NCBI RefSeq assembly: GCF_004217565.1
Contig: NZ_SHLA01000001.1
Span: 372,001 to 436,000, forward strand
DNA length: 64,000 nt
Reading direction: 5' to 3'
Origin: Zhihengliuella halotolerans
GTDB lineage: Bacteria > Actinomycetota > Actinomycetes > Actinomycetales > Micrococcaceae
A program made the position numbers and the translations under genes. The notes under the pieces are model-generated. The model was not told the origin of the DNA. It ran no database searches and saw nothing but the letters and a program-made list of their open reading frames with translations. This document shows positions 8,484 to 17,314 of this stretch, one piece after another (position 1 is the first letter of the stretch; every line of letters starts with the position of its first letter).

Positions 8484-8537
8484 CGCAACGACGAGTGGCG
8501 GTCCGACCATCGGGCCGGACCGCCACTCGTCGTTGCG
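8484..8537 (-). terminator. Perfect 21-bp stem terminator of the ABC importer operon
   Basis: Arms 8484-8504 and 8517-8537 are perfectly complementary, loop 12 nt. It lies 15 bases past the stop of the solute-binding protein gene. It shares the arm core ACGACGAGTGGCGG with the terminator at 5172-5225. Confidence 0.85.
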
Positions 8538-8552
8538 GTTCGCGGAGAGCCG

Positions 8553-9935
8553 TCAGGCGTCGAGCTTGGGGGCCACGTCGTTCTCGTAGATGCCCTCGAG
8601 GGTCTCGCGCAGGGTCGTGAGCGACGTCTGCGGGTCGGCCTCCTGTGTGAGCACGGCCAGGGCGGCCTTGGCCATCTCCTGGTCGGCGCCGGGCAGGAAC
8701 ACGCGGGCGTAGTCCTGGACGCGGGTCGCGGCGAGCTGGTCCATCGCGACCTGCAGCTGCGGGGTCGCCTCGAGCGCCGCGGTCATGTCGGCCGACTTGC
8801 GCACCGGCATGTAGCCCGTGGCCTCGGAGAACGCCGCCGTGTTCTCCGGCTCGCCGATGAACTTGATGAACATCGCCGCGGCGAGCTTCTCCTCGTCCGG
8901 GATACCGGCCGGGATGCCCAGGCCCGCGCCGCCGGTCGGGCAGACGGGGCCGTCGACGTCGCCGGCGGGCAGGAAGCCCACGCCGACGTCGAACTGGGCG
9001 TTCTCCAGCACGCCGATGAGCGAGCCGGTCGACAGGATCGTCGCGGACACGGCACCCGAAGAGAAGTCGGCGGCGGCGTCGGAGGAGGAGACTCCGGCCC
9101 ACTTGTCCTGGTAGACGGAGTCCTGCATCCACTGGAAGGTCGCGACGGCCTCGTCGGAATCGCAGGTGATGTCCCACTCGTTGGACCACGCGGCGCCGTT
9201 GCCCCAGAGCATGTTCTGCATGCTCCACCCCGCGTAGCCGGCGACGTCCGGGTACATGAAGGCGTGCAGGTAGCCGCTCTTGTCCTTGCCGGAGTCCATG
9301 AGCTTCGGTGCCCACTCGGCGAATTCGTCCCACGTCTCGGGGGCGCGGTCGGGCAGGCCGGCGGCGGCGAACTGGTCCTTGTTGTAGTAGAACAGCGGCG
9401 TGGAGCGGCCGTACGGCATGGCCCACTGGGCGCCGTCGTACTGGTAGTCGGCGACGAGGGACTCCTGGTAGTCGCTCGTGTCCCACTCGAGCTGGCTGAT
9501 CAGGGAGTCCAGCGGCGTGATCGTCTTGTCCATGTAGTAGCGGAACCACCACACGTCGGAGAGCACGACGACGCCCGGCAGCCCGGACTGCGCCGTCAGG
9601 GTGGACTGGAACTTCTGGGCGATCTCCTCGTAGTTGGAGCCGGCCGTGACGAGGTTGACCTTGATGCCGGTGGCCTCCTCGAACTTGGCGATGAGTTCCT
9701 TCTCGATCGGCTGCGCCTGGCCCGGGTGGTTGGACCAGAAATCGATCGAGGTCGCCGGCTCGATGCCGGCGAAGTCGACGTCGGCCGCGGCCTGGGCGCC
9801 GCCGCCCGCGGTGGACGGCCCGCTGCACGCGGCCAGCGCCGCGGTGGCCCCGCCGATGGCGGCGAGGGAGAGGAATCGACGCCGGCCGAGGGCGGAGGCG
9901 AGGACGGACGCGGGTGCGGGATGGGCGGAGGACAT
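8553..9935 (-). CDS. ABC transporter solute-binding lipoprotein (UgpB/MalE-like)
   Basis: Extracytoplasmic binding protein of a carbohydrate-uptake (CUT1) importer. The N-terminus has a twin-arginine-like RRRFL (residues 18-22), a hydrophobic stretch and a lipobox LAAC with Cys37 as lipid anchor. The mature part (ATSIDFWSNHPG, FEEATGIKVNLV, YNKDQFAAAGLPDRAPETWDEF) is typical of family 1 binding proteins, closest in style to glycerol-3-phosphate UgpB. ATG 9935 with GAAAGG upstream is chosen over an earlier frame start at 9983. It follows the two permease genes; a small CTCGCC/GGCGAG hairpin (9993-10013) lies in the 132-base gap. Substrate not determinable from sequence. Confidence 0.9.
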   Translation of the reverse strand: MSSAHPAPASVLASALGRRRFLSLAAIGGATAALAACSGPSTAGGGAQAAADVDFAGIEPATSIDFWSNHPGQAQPIEKELIAKFEEATGIKVNLVTAGSNYEEIAQKFQSTLTAQSGLPGVVVLSDVWWFRYYMDKTITPLDSLISQLEWDTSDYQESLVADYQYDGAQWAMPYGRSTPLFYYNKDQFAAAGLPDRAPETWDEFAEWAPKLMDSGKDKSGYLHAFMYPDVAGYAGWSMQNMLWGNGAAWSNEWDITCDSDEAVATFQWMQDSVYQDKWAGVSSSDAAADFSSGAVSATILSTGSLIGVLENAQFDVGVGFLPAGDVDGPVCPTGGAGLGIPAGIPDEEKLAAAMFIKFIGEPENTAAFSEATGYMPVRKSADMTAALEATPQLQVAMDQLAATRVQDYARVFLPGADQEMAKAALAVLTQEADPQTSLTTLRETLEGIYENDVAPKLDA

Positions 9936-10067
9936 GGTGTGCCTTTCGGTTGCGAGGATGACCGGCGGTCGCCGGGAGAGCATGTGAGCACTCTCGCCGC
10001 TGGAAGTGGCGAGCTGGTTACGGGCGGGTAGCTTCGGGTGGGCGGTTGCGTGTCGGCGTGGGCGTGC

Positions 10068-10976
10068 TCAGCCGGTTACGGAGCCCTGCGTCAAGCCGGA
10101 GACGATGTGCCGTTGGAGCACGGCGAAGACGACCAGCACGGGGACGATGACCAGCAAGGCCCCGGCCATGAGCACGCCCCACGCGGCGTTGCCCTCGGAG
10201 TTCTGCAGGAGGGTCAGGCCGACGGGCAGCGTCATGATGTTGGGGTCGTCGACGATGATCAGCGGCCAGATGTATTCGTTCCATTCGTTCACGATCGTCA
10301 CGAGCCCGACGGTCGCGATCGTCGGCATCGATACCGGCACGATGATCTGCCACAGGCGCTTCCAGTGGTTCGCGCCGTCGACCTCGGCCGCCTCGACCAA
10401 CGCGCCGGGCAGCGTCAGGAAGTGCTGGCGCAGCAGGAACGTGCCGAACGCGGTGCCGAGCCCGGGCAGGATGATGCCCCAGAGCGTGTTGCGCCCGCCT
10501 AGCTCCGTGATGAGCAGGAAGTTCGGCAGGACGGAGACCTGCGGCGGGACCATCAGCGCCACGAGAATGACGATGAAGACGGCGTTCTTGTAGGGGAACC
10601 GCACGAACACGAGCGCGTACGCGGTGAGGATCGCCAGCATCACCTTGATGACCGACCCGACCGCCGTGACGATCACCGAGTTCAGGAAGAACGTCGCGAA
10701 CGGCACGCTGCTCATCGCGGTCGCGTAGTTCCCCAGCGTGGGCGCCTGCGGCAGGATCGCCAGGTCGGTGGTGATGATCTCGGACGCCGGCTTCATGGAG
10801 CTGAGCGCCATCCACGCCAGCGGCAGGAACACCATGAGTACGGACAGCGCCAGCGGCAGGTAGCCGCCGACCGCGCGGCGCACCCGGGCGGCCGGGGTCG
10901 GCACGGGGGTGGGGATCTCCTGGGTACGACGGCGGGGCCCGGAACGGTCGTGGATCTGGATCGGCGGCGTGCTCAC
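10068..10976 (-). CDS. ABC transporter permease (UgpE/MalG-like)
   Basis: Second membrane subunit of the importer. The 302 residues have about six membrane segments and the family EAA loop EAAEVDGANHWKRLWQIIVP near residue 200, which contacts the ATPase. The start is GTG at 10976, overlapping the stop of the upstream permease (GTGA); GAAGAAGG upstream acts as ribosome-binding site. A longer open frame upstream is a shadow inside the neighbouring gene. Confidence 0.92.
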   Translation of the reverse strand: MSTPPIQIHDRSGPRRRTQEIPTPVPTPAARVRRAVGGYLPLALSVLMVFLPLAWMALSSMKPASEIITTDLAILPQAPTLGNYATAMSSVPFATFFLNSVIVTAVGSVIKVMLAILTAYALVFVRFPYKNAVFIVILVALMVPPQVSVLPNFLLITELGGRNTLWGIILPGLGTAFGTFLLRQHFLTLPGALVEAAEVDGANHWKRLWQIIVPVSMPTIATVGLVTIVNEWNEYIWPLIIVDDPNIMTLPVGLTLLQNSEGNAAWGVLMAGALLVIVPVLVVFAVLQRHIVSGLTQGSVTG

Positions 10977-11989
10977 GAGTAGTGCACCTTCTTCTCTACG
11001 AAGCGCAGCTGGAGCAGGGTGATGGCCAGCAGGATGACGAACAGGACGGTGGAGATCGCGGCGGAGTAGCCGGCGCGGTTGTAGGCGCCGAAGGCCTGCA
11101 GATACGCCTCGAAGAGCAGCGTCGAGGTGCCCTGGCCGAGCGGCGTCATGATACGGATGATGTCGAAGGCCTGCAGCGAGGAGAGCATGCAGGTGATCGA
11201 GAGGAAGAACGTCGTCGGCGAGAGCAGGGGCAGTTTGATGGAGACGAGCTGCCGCCAGCCGGAGGCGCCGTCGAGCGAGGAGGCCGCGAGGACGTCCTGA
11301 CTCATGGATTGCAGCCCCGCGAGGTAGACGACCGCGCAATAGCCGAGGTTCTTCCAGATGTAGACCAACGTGACCATCGTCAGCGCCAGATCCGGGTCGT
11401 TGATCCACTGTGGGCTGGAGGCGCCGAACTGGCGCAGGAACCAGGCCAGGACTCCGTAGACGGGGTCGAAGATGAACAGCCAGACCAGGCCGATGCCGAC
11501 GCCGGAGAGAACGTAGGGCGCGAACACGGCGGAGCGGGCGAACGTCGTCCCGCGCAGGTTCTGGTTCAGCACGAAGGCGATCGCGAGGCCGAGCACCATC
11601 GAGCCGCCGACGGTGGCGAGCGTGAAGACCGCCGTCGTGCTGAGGATCTCCCGGGCGTCGGGCCCGGTGAAGAAGCGGACGTAGTTGGCGAGCCCCACCT
11701 GAGTGGCGGTGGGGGAGCCGAGCGTCCAGTCCAGGAACGAGTACTGCATGTTCGCGATGAGCGGCCGGTACGTGAAGAGCAGAATGAGGATCAGGTTCGG
11801 CAGCGCGAAGGCGAGGAAGACCCAGAAGTCGCGCCGGGTGCGCAGGCTGCGCCGGCGGAAGTCCTTCGGGTTGACGGTGCGCGGTTCGGTGCGCGGCCCG
11901 GCGTGTGTTCCGGCGGGCCGGCCGGTCTCGTCGTCAGGCAGCAGGGGCGCCGGGGTGCCGGCGGCTGCCGTGGTGGGCGGTGAAGTCAT
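10973..11989 (-). CDS. ABC transporter permease (UgpA/MalF-like)
   Basis: First membrane subunit of the importer, 338 residues with a cytoplasmic N-terminal tail of about 50 residues followed by six membrane segments (first FWVFLAFALPNLILILLFTY). The EAA-like loop is AASSLDGASGWRQLVSIKLP. It is the first gene of the operon permease-permease-binding protein. No ATP-binding subunit lies in the window; CUT1 importers of actinobacteria often share one ATPase (MsiK type) encoded elsewhere. Confidence 0.92.
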   Translation of the reverse strand: MTSPPTTAAAGTPAPLLPDDETGRPAGTHAGPRTEPRTVNPKDFRRRSLRTRRDFWVFLAFALPNLILILLFTYRPLIANMQYSFLDWTLGSPTATQVGLANYVRFFTGPDAREILSTTAVFTLATVGGSMVLGLAIAFVLNQNLRGTTFARSAVFAPYVLSGVGIGLVWLFIFDPVYGVLAWFLRQFGASSPQWINDPDLALTMVTLVYIWKNLGYCAVVYLAGLQSMSQDVLAASSLDGASGWRQLVSIKLPLLSPTTFFLSITCMLSSLQAFDIIRIMTPLGQGTSTLLFEAYLQAFGAYNRAGYSAAISTVLFVILLAITLLQLRFVEKKVHYS

Positions 11990-12137
11990 GCCCGATAGCG
12001 TTCCAGCCCCCGGTGCGCCTGGGTTGGCGAGGGGGCGAACGCGGGGTTGCCGGCGGGCGAACGGTCGGAGACGGCGGCGCGGATGGGGTGTGTCCGGCGT
12101 CGCACGGACAGGATTTCAGTTTCGGCACCGGAGCCGG

Positions 12138-12143
12138 TACGCT
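12138..12143 (+). promoter_or_regulatory. Candidate -10 element (TACGCT) for infA
   Basis: TACGCT in the 287-base gap between the divergent ABC permease and infA fits TANNNT and would give a leader of about 125 bases. TTTCAG at 12114-12119 is a possible weak -35 with 18-base spacing. The alternative reading, TTGACT at 12143 as a -35, lacks a -10 at the right distance. Confidence 0.35.
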
Positions 12144-12276
12144 TGACTGTTGGTTGTCTCTATGCGCATGCCCAAAAAATGGCCCCTCCTGAGGTGCCGG
12201 GGGTGCGTGCGTCGATCCAATCAGAAACTATCAACGCCGGGAGCGCAAGCAACCGGCACAAAAGTTAGCGGAGGAT

Positions 12277-12498
12277 ATGGCCAAGAAAGAGGGTGTCATC
12301 GAGGTAGAGGGCACCGTATCGGAAGCTCTGCCCAACGCGATGTTTCGCGTTGAGCTGCCGAACGGTCACGTCGTGCTTGCCACTATCTCGGGCAAGATGC
12401 GTCAGCACTACATTCGAATCCTTCCCGAGGACCGGGTCGTCGTGGAACTCAGCCCGTACGACCTGAACCGCGGCCGAATCACTTACCGCTACAAGTAG
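12277..12498 (+). CDS. infA: Translation initiation factor IF-1
   Basis: Binds the ribosomal A site during initiation. The 73 residues form a single OB fold and match the family end to end ([20 protein letters not shown], then [23 protein letters not shown], ending GRITYRYK). GGAGG-like GCGGAGGAT precedes the ATG. It opens the alpha-operon segment; its usual neighbour map lies about 7 kb upstream here. Confidence 0.98.
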   Translation: MAKKEGVIEVEGTVSEALPNAMFRVELPNGHVVLATISGKMRQHYIRILPEDRVVVELSPYDLNRGRITYRYK

Positions 12499-12604
12499 AG
12501 ACCGCAGCACCTGCGAAGCATCCGGCCCGGAGACGGGGCGGTTCGTTCCGCAGGCGCGTTGGCGACTACTGCTCCACTCAAAACCACATCGCAAAGGAAA
12601 TGCC

Positions 12605-12718
12605 TTGAAGGTCAACCCTAGCGTGAAGCCGATCTGCGAAAAGTGCAAAGTGATCCGCCGTCGTGGCGTGGTCATGGTGATCTGCGATAACCCACGCCAC
12701 AAGCAGCGCCAGGGCTAA
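12605..12718 (+). CDS. rpmJ: 50S ribosomal protein L36
   Basis: Smallest ribosomal protein, 37 residues. It begins (M)[18 protein letters not shown] and ends [11 protein letters not shown]. The zinc ligands are all present: C11, C14, C27 and H32 (CxxC type). The start is TTG at 12605 with AAAGGAAA upstream; the ATG at 12600 is out of frame. Lies between infA and rpsM as usual. Confidence 0.97.
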   Translation: MKVNPSVKPICEKCKVIRRRGVVMVICDNPRHKQRQG

Positions 12719-12758
12719 TTCCCCGTACGGGAACCCCTGCGCGTAGTTAGTAATTTCG

Positions 12759-12833
12759 GCAGTACAGCGTCCACTACGCGGGACGCACACCCTCGGCACG
12801 GAGGCCGAGGACCGGGAGACCGGGTCGTACTGC
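12759..12833 (+). promoter_or_regulatory. Branched RNA structure in the rpsM leader
   Basis: A 7-bp closing stem (GCAGTAC 12759-12765 with GTACTGC 12827-12833) encloses three hairpins: GCGTCC/GGACGC (12767-12772 with 12781-12786), CCTCGGC/GCCGAGG (12791-12797 with 12804-12810) and CCGG-GAGA-CCGG (12812-12823). It sits 38 bases before the rpsM ATG. In other bacteria the leader upstream of rpsM is where S4 represses the alpha operon; that this is the equivalent is inference. Confidence 0.45.
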
Positions 12834-12870
12834 TTCAGACCTCCGAATCAAGAACAGGAAGACAACCACT

Positions 12871-13239
12871 ATGGCTCGTCTCGCTGGCGTAGACATCCCG
12901 CGCGAGAAGCGCGTGATCATTGCGCTCACCTACATCTACGGCGTGGGCAAGACCCGTGCAGAACAGACGATCGCGGAAACGGGCATCGACCCGAACACGC
13001 GCGTCAAGGACCTCAACGACGAGCAGCTGCTGCAGCTGCGCGACTTCATCGAAGGCAACTTCACGGTCGAAGGCGACCTCCGCCGCGAAGTGGCAGCCGA
13101 CATCCGCCGCAAGGTCGAGATCGGCTCCTACGAGGGCATCCGCCACCGCAAGGGCCTTCCGGTCCGCGGTCAGCGCACCAAGACCAACGCTCGCACCCGC
13201 AAGGGTCCGAAGCGCACCGTCGCCGGTAAGAAGAAGTAA
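12871..13239 (+). CDS. rpsM: 30S ribosomal protein S13
   Basis: Small-subunit head protein contacting tRNA and the large subunit. Begins [15 protein letters not shown] and contains [14 protein letters not shown] and the basic tail [20 protein letters not shown]; 122 residues is normal. AGGAAGA precedes the ATG. Confidence 0.98.
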   Translation: MARLAGVDIPREKRVIIALTYIYGVGKTRAEQTIAETGIDPNTRVKDLNDEQLLQLRDFIEGNFTVEGDLRREVAADIRRKVEIGSYEGIRHRKGLPVRGQRTKTNARTRKGPKRTVAGKKK

Positions 13240-13286
13240 GACCGCTTTCAGCGGCACTCAAGCCCAAATCTCGTAGGAGTACATCA

Positions 13287-13688
13287 ATGCCCCCAAAGAC
13301 TCGTGGAGCGGCACGTAAGCCGCGTCGCAAGGACAAGAAGAACATCACGCTGGGCCAGGCCCACATCAAGTCCACGTTCAACAACACCATCGTGTCCATC
13401 ACGGACCCGACCGGTGCTGTTATCTCGTGGGCTTCGGCCGGTGAGGTCGGCTTCAAGGGTTCGCGCAAGTCGACCCCGTACGCCGCTCAGATGGCCGCCG
13501 AGTCCGCTGCAAAGCGCGCTCAGGAGCACGGCATGAAGAAGGTCGACGTCTTCGTGAAGGGCCCGGGTTCGGGCCGCGAGACCGCGATCCGCTCGCTGCA
13601 GGCCGCCGGCCTCGAGGTGGGTTCGATCCAGGACGTTTCCCCGAGCGCTCACAACGGCTGCCGCCCGCCGAAGCGCCGCCGCGTCTAA
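13287..13688 (+). CDS. rpsK: 30S ribosomal protein S11
   Basis: Small-subunit platform protein near the mRNA exit. Contains [34 protein letters not shown] and the C-terminal [12 protein letters not shown], all typical. TAGGAG lies before the ATG, 47 bases after rpsM. Confidence 0.98.
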   Translation: MPPKTRGAARKPRRKDKKNITLGQAHIKSTFNNTIVSITDPTGAVISWASAGEVGFKGSRKSTPYAAQMAAESAAKRAQEHGMKKVDVFVKGPGSGRETAIRSLQAAGLEVGSIQDVSPSAHNGCRPPKRRRV

Positions 13689-13700
13689 GTTGCTTCTCAG

Positions 13701-13759
13701 CGGCGGGCACCGTGCCGCCGTCGTACTGTCATGCAGTACGACGGCGGCCGTGCCCGCCG
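13701..13759 (+). terminator. Large hairpin between rpsK and rpoA
   Basis: Arms of about 26-28 nt (13701-13728 with 13734-13759) pair almost completely around a 5-nt loop. No T-run follows, so it may attenuate or process the transcript rather than stop it entirely, which would let rpoA be expressed differently from the ribosomal proteins. Confidence 0.65.
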
Positions 13760-13861
13760 GAGCGTCAACTCACTTCAAAGACGGACGCCATCCACGGCCA
13801 ACGTCGTTTCCACCCACATGTGTTGCGTCATATAGCGGACGCTCGCTGAAAGGAAATGTAA

Positions 13862-14869
13862 GTGCTTATTGCACAGCGCCCCACCCTCACTGAAGAAGTA
13901 GTCTCTGACAACCGCTCCCGGTTCACGATTGAACCGCTGGAGCCGGGCTTCGGCTACACCCTCGGTAACTCGCTCCGCCGTACGCTGCTCTCCTCGATTC
14001 CTGGTGCTGCTGTCACCAGCGTTCGTATCGACGGTGTGCTGCACGAGTTCACGACCGTTCAGGGTGTGAAGGAAGACGTCACCGAACTCGTCCTGAACAT
14101 CAAGAACCTTGCTGTGTCCTCCGAGCACGACGAGCCGGTCGTCGCCTACCTGCGCAAGCAGGGCCCGGGCGTCGTGACCGCGGCTGACATCACCCCGCCC
14201 GCCGGTGTGGAGTTCCACAACCCGGACCTGCACATCGCGACGCTGAATGCCGATGGCAAGTTCGACATGGAGCTGACCATCGAGCGCGGCCGCGGCTACG
14301 TGTCGGCCTCGCAGAACAAGAGCGCAGATCAGGAGATCGGCCGCATCCCGGTCGACTCGATCTACTCCCCGGTTCTGAAGGTCACCTTCCGCGTCGAGGC
14401 GACTCGTGTCGAGCAGCGCACCGACTTCGACAAGCTCATCGTCGACGTCGAGACCAAGGAATCGATCGTCCCGCGCGACGCCGTGGCTTCCGCCGGCACC
14501 ACGCTGGTCGAGCTCTTCGGTCTGGCGCGCGAGCTGAACTCGGCTGCCGAAGGCATCGAGATCGGCCCGTCGCCGACGGACCAGGCCCTGGCCGCCGACA
14601 TGGCGCTGCCGATCGAGGACCTGGACCTGACGGTTCGCTCGTATAACTGCCTCAAGCGCGAGGGCATCCACACCGTGGGTGAGCTCGTGGCACGCTCCGA
14701 GGCTGACCTGATGGACATCCGCAACTTTGGTGCGAAGTCCATCGACGAGGTCAAGGCCAAGCTGATCGACCTGGGTCTGAACCTGAAGGATTCCCCTCCA
14801 GGCTACGATCTGGCCGCACACGCTGCCTCGATCGAGGACGACGCCGAGTTCGGTGACGAAGAGGCCTAA
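13862..14869 (+). CDS. rpoA: DNA-directed RNA polymerase subunit alpha
   Basis: Assembly platform of RNA polymerase; its C-terminal domain contacts UP elements and activators. The N-terminal domain (residues 1-230) has [20 protein letters not shown]; the C-terminal domain (about 255-320) has [16 protein letters not shown] and the HhH motif [18 protein letters not shown]. 335 residues ending in an acidic tail. The GTG start is preceded by AAAGGAAA. Confidence 0.98.
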   Translation: MLIAQRPTLTEEVVSDNRSRFTIEPLEPGFGYTLGNSLRRTLLSSIPGAAVTSVRIDGVLHEFTTVQGVKEDVTELVLNIKNLAVSSEHDEPVVAYLRKQGPGVVTAADITPPAGVEFHNPDLHIATLNADGKFDMELTIERGRGYVSASQNKSADQEIGRIPVDSIYSPVLKVTFRVEATRVEQRTDFDKLIVDVETKESIVPRDAVASAGTTLVELFGLARELNSAAEGIEIGPSPTDQALAADMALPIEDLDLTVRSYNCLKREGIHTVGELVARSEADLMDIRNFGAKSIDEVKAKLIDLGLNLKDSPPGYDLAAHAASIEDDAEFGDEEA

Positions 14870-14954
14870 GGCCCTTCACCTACATCAGTAGTTTTCAGTC
14901 CGACTTTCCCGCCGCGAGGCGCGGAAGCCCGGACTCCACTTGAGGAGAAATACC

Positions 14955-15503
14955 ATGCCTACCCCCGCTAAGGGCCCGCGTCTCGGTGGCGGTGCCGCCC
15001 ACGAGCGCCTGATGCTCGCAAACCTGGCTGCCCAGCTGTTCGAGCACAAGCAGATCACCACCACGGTTCACAAGGCCAAGCGCCTGCGCCCGTACGCCGA
15101 GCGCCTCGTGACCTTCGCCAAGCGTGGCGACCTGGCTTCGCGTCGCCGCGTCCAGGCCGCGATCGCTTCGCGCAGCCGCACCAACAAGAGCATCGTTTTC
15201 GAGCTGTTCGAGAACATCGCTCCGGTGATGGCCAACCGCGACGGCGGCTACACCCGCATCACCAAGATCGGCAACCGCAAGGGCGACAACGCCCCCATGG
15301 CCGTCATCTCCCTGGTGATGGAGCCCGTCTCCCCGAAGCAGGCCGTTGTGGCCGAGGCCGAGAAGGCTGCTGAGAAGGCTGCCCCGGCGACCGAGGCTCC
15401 GGCCGAGGAAACCGTCGAGGCGCAGGTCGAGGAGACCACCGAGGCTCAGGTCGAGGAGACCCCCGAGACCGAGGCCAAGGCCGAGGAGACCAAGGAGGCC
15501 TAA
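14955..15503 (+). CDS. rplQ: 50S ribosomal protein L17 with acidic C-terminal extension
   Basis: Large-subunit protein near the peptide exit. The conserved core ([20 protein letters not shown], then [17 protein letters not shown] and [20 protein letters not shown]) covers residues 1-120. About 55 further residues are Ala/Glu-rich with repeated EAQVEET units, an extension common in actinobacterial L17. The ATG at 14955 (GAGGAGA upstream) is preferred to an in-frame upstream start. Confidence 0.97.
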   Translation: MPTPAKGPRLGGGAAHERLMLANLAAQLFEHKQITTTVHKAKRLRPYAERLVTFAKRGDLASRRRVQAAIASRSRTNKSIVFELFENIAPVMANRDGGYTRITKIGNRKGDNAPMAVISLVMEPVSPKQAVVAEAEKAAEKAAPATEAPAEETVEAQVEETTEAQVEETPETEAKAEETKEA

Positions 15504-15538
15504 GCTCTTCGAGCCGACCTCCGCGCGTCTTCCGCGCT

Positions 15539-15580
15539 GCAGGGCCCGCACCCCACAAGGGTGCGGGCCCTGCGCCTTTT
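15539..15580 (+). terminator. Rho-independent terminator of the alpha operon
   Basis: Perfect 15-bp stem (15539-15553 with 15559-15573), 5-nt loop, then GCCTTTT. It separates rplQ from the convergent HEPN-motif gene. Confidence 0.9.
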
Positions 15581-15591
15581 AGTATTCCTGG

Positions 15592-17235
15592 CTATTCGAG
15601 GAGACTGTGCACGGGCGGCCCCTCGCCCAGATCGACCTTCTTCAAGCTCAACTCCGCACGGGCCGCGAGGCTCAGTGGTTCGACGCCGTCCGTCAGCTGG
15701 GCGTGCACGAGGCGGTCGAGCACGGCCCCCACGAGGGGAGCGGTGGTGCGAACGGCGACGGCGAGGGTCTGCGCCGAGGCCGCGCCGCCATGGACCACGA
15801 TGTTCCGGTTGCGGTACAAGCGGCGGAAGGCCAGCTCCATCTGGCGCCTTACCGCCTTGAGCGTTCCGGTCTTGTCCTTGATGAGCTCGAGCATCCGCTC
15901 CTGCGCCGCGCGGTCACGCGAATCCGACAGACTCAGATTCCCCGTCGTCCGGAGTTGATGGAGAAGGTGCCCGCACCGTTCTTGGTTGCTCGCCGCACCT
16001 TCCAGACGTATGTCCAGAGCGGTGACGTCCTGCCGTTTGGAATACGAGAGGCTCGTCAACTCGGCTCGCGGCCACGAGCAGGTCGCGAGCAGGGCGGCCC
16101 GTGAAGTTGCGACGAGTCCGCGCCCTTTCTTGACGTCGACGGGATTTTCGGACGTGAACAGCAGACCTTCGAGGGCGGACCAGCCATTGACAATGGGCTG
16201 CCCGGGCGAGCTGCTGTTGTTGAGAGACGAGGCCAGCTCGAGGGCGTCGTCCAGGCGGCTGACTGTGGATCCGACGGCGTGCACTCGGTCGCCTACTCCC
16301 AGTGAATGCAGGAAGATGCCCCGGTGGGCCTCCTCCAGCGGGAATTGCCGAATCGCGCCGGTGGCCTGGTTGAGAATCCAGACGATCCCAGCTGGCGCGA
16401 TGTTCCGGTAGCCGGGAACGAAGCTGCTGCGTGAGAGGATCCGCCCGCGAATCGCGGAAGCCTCCTGGAGGGCCGAGTGCTCATCCATGGCACTCAAGTC
16501 GTATCGGAAGCCGCCCATGAAGTAGACGCCCTTGGTCAGGGCTTTCCGGGAGTCGCCGAGCCAGAGTTTGATCGCCGGCGCGTCCCGCCATGCAGGATTT
16601 GAACGAGCGGCGTTTGCTCGAGGCATCGAGGTGAACGGGATGGCGACGGTGAATTTCGTCGGCTTCTGCCGTCGCAGGGAGTCTGCGGATTCGAGCATTT
16701 CCCCCAGTTCCACGCAATTCTCGATGTGATTGGTGATCCAGCCGTGGAGCATCGACATGCTGTATCCGGTGTCGAGCAGTGTGGCCGCGATGGCCCGGGC
16801 GGCCCGTTCGGCTCCAGGTGGAGAATTCGAGTCGATGGCGTCCCGCCAGAACTTCAGGTATTGGCGCTTCGCCTGCTCCGTGAGCTGATCAAGCGATTGC
16901 CAGTGCCCGGAACCGTACGGGACATTCGTCGACAGCTCAGCGTTGATGATCTCGGTCTTCTTCGGTCCGCCGATGCCGGGGTCCTTGGCGATCATCGTGC
17001 CGAGGTCTGCGGACAGGCTCTTGACCGCCGACGGGTGCAGGACGCCTTCGCTCTGCCAGCGGGACGCATCGAGGAGTTCAGTGAGGGTCGAGAGCGTGCC
17101 GGCCTCCCAAAGCCGGCGCTGCCACGGCGCCGACGGGAGGAAGAAGTCCTGCAGGCGGGTGGCGATATGAGTCGCGTAGGGGTCCTGGCCGATGATCCGC
17201 GAGGTCCGCGGCTTGGTGCTCTTGCCTGCTGCCAT
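15592..17235 (-). CDS. Unrecognised protein with C-terminal HEPN RX4H motif
   Basis: 547-residue protein that I cannot assign by family. Near the C-terminus YRNRNIVVHGG contains R477-x4-H482, the RX4-6H motif of HEPN ribonuclease domains, in a helical context (RRQMELAFRRLY before it, a long helix after it), as seen in ApeA-like and other abortive-infection proteins. The N-terminal 450 residues show no motif I know. It lies antisense between rplQ and truA, which are normally adjacent, and its codon use looks less GC-biased than its neighbours, suggesting transfer. RNase activity and a defence role are inference. Confidence 0.8.
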   Translation of the reverse strand: MAAGKSTKPRTSRIIGQDPYATHIATRLQDFFLPSAPWQRRLWEAGTLSTLTELLDASRWQSEGVLHPSAVKSLSADLGTMIAKDPGIGGPKKTEIINAELSTNVPYGSGHWQSLDQLTEQAKRQYLKFWRDAIDSNSPPGAERAARAIAATLLDTGYSMSMLHGWITNHIENCVELGEMLESADSLRRQKPTKFTVAIPFTSMPRANAARSNPAWRDAPAIKLWLGDSRKALTKGVYFMGGFRYDLSAMDEHSALQEASAIRGRILSRSSFVPGYRNIAPAGIVWILNQATGAIRQFPLEEAHRGIFLHSLGVGDRVHAVGSTVSRLDDALELASSLNNSSSPGQPIVNGWSALEGLLFTSENPVDVKKGRGLVATSRAALLATCSWPRAELTSLSYSKRQDVTALDIRLEGAASNQERCGHLLHQLRTTGNLSLSDSRDRAAQERMLELIKDKTGTLKAVRRQMELAFRRLYRNRNIVVHGGAASAQTLAVAVRTTAPLVGAVLDRLVHAQLTDGVEPLSLAARAELSLKKVDLGEGPPVHSLLE

Positions 17236-17301
17236 GGTTTCCGGACTCCGTTCTCGATGTCGGGGCTGCCCGGTCCGCGGCGCGGGCCGGTGCTGTCCCC
17301 A

Positions 17302-17307
17302 TAGAAT
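17302..17307 (+). promoter_or_regulatory. -10 element (TAGAAT) of truA, leaderless position
   Basis: TAGAAT ends 7 bases before the ATG at 17315. This favours that start over ATG 17306, which overlaps the element, and over the GTG at 17405. Confidence 0.5.
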
Positions 17308-17314
17308 GATCGTC

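Noticed and set aside
12143-12166. TTGACT as -35 of an infA promoter
   Set aside because: No -10-like hexamer at 16-18 bases; TACGCT just upstream fits better as a -10.
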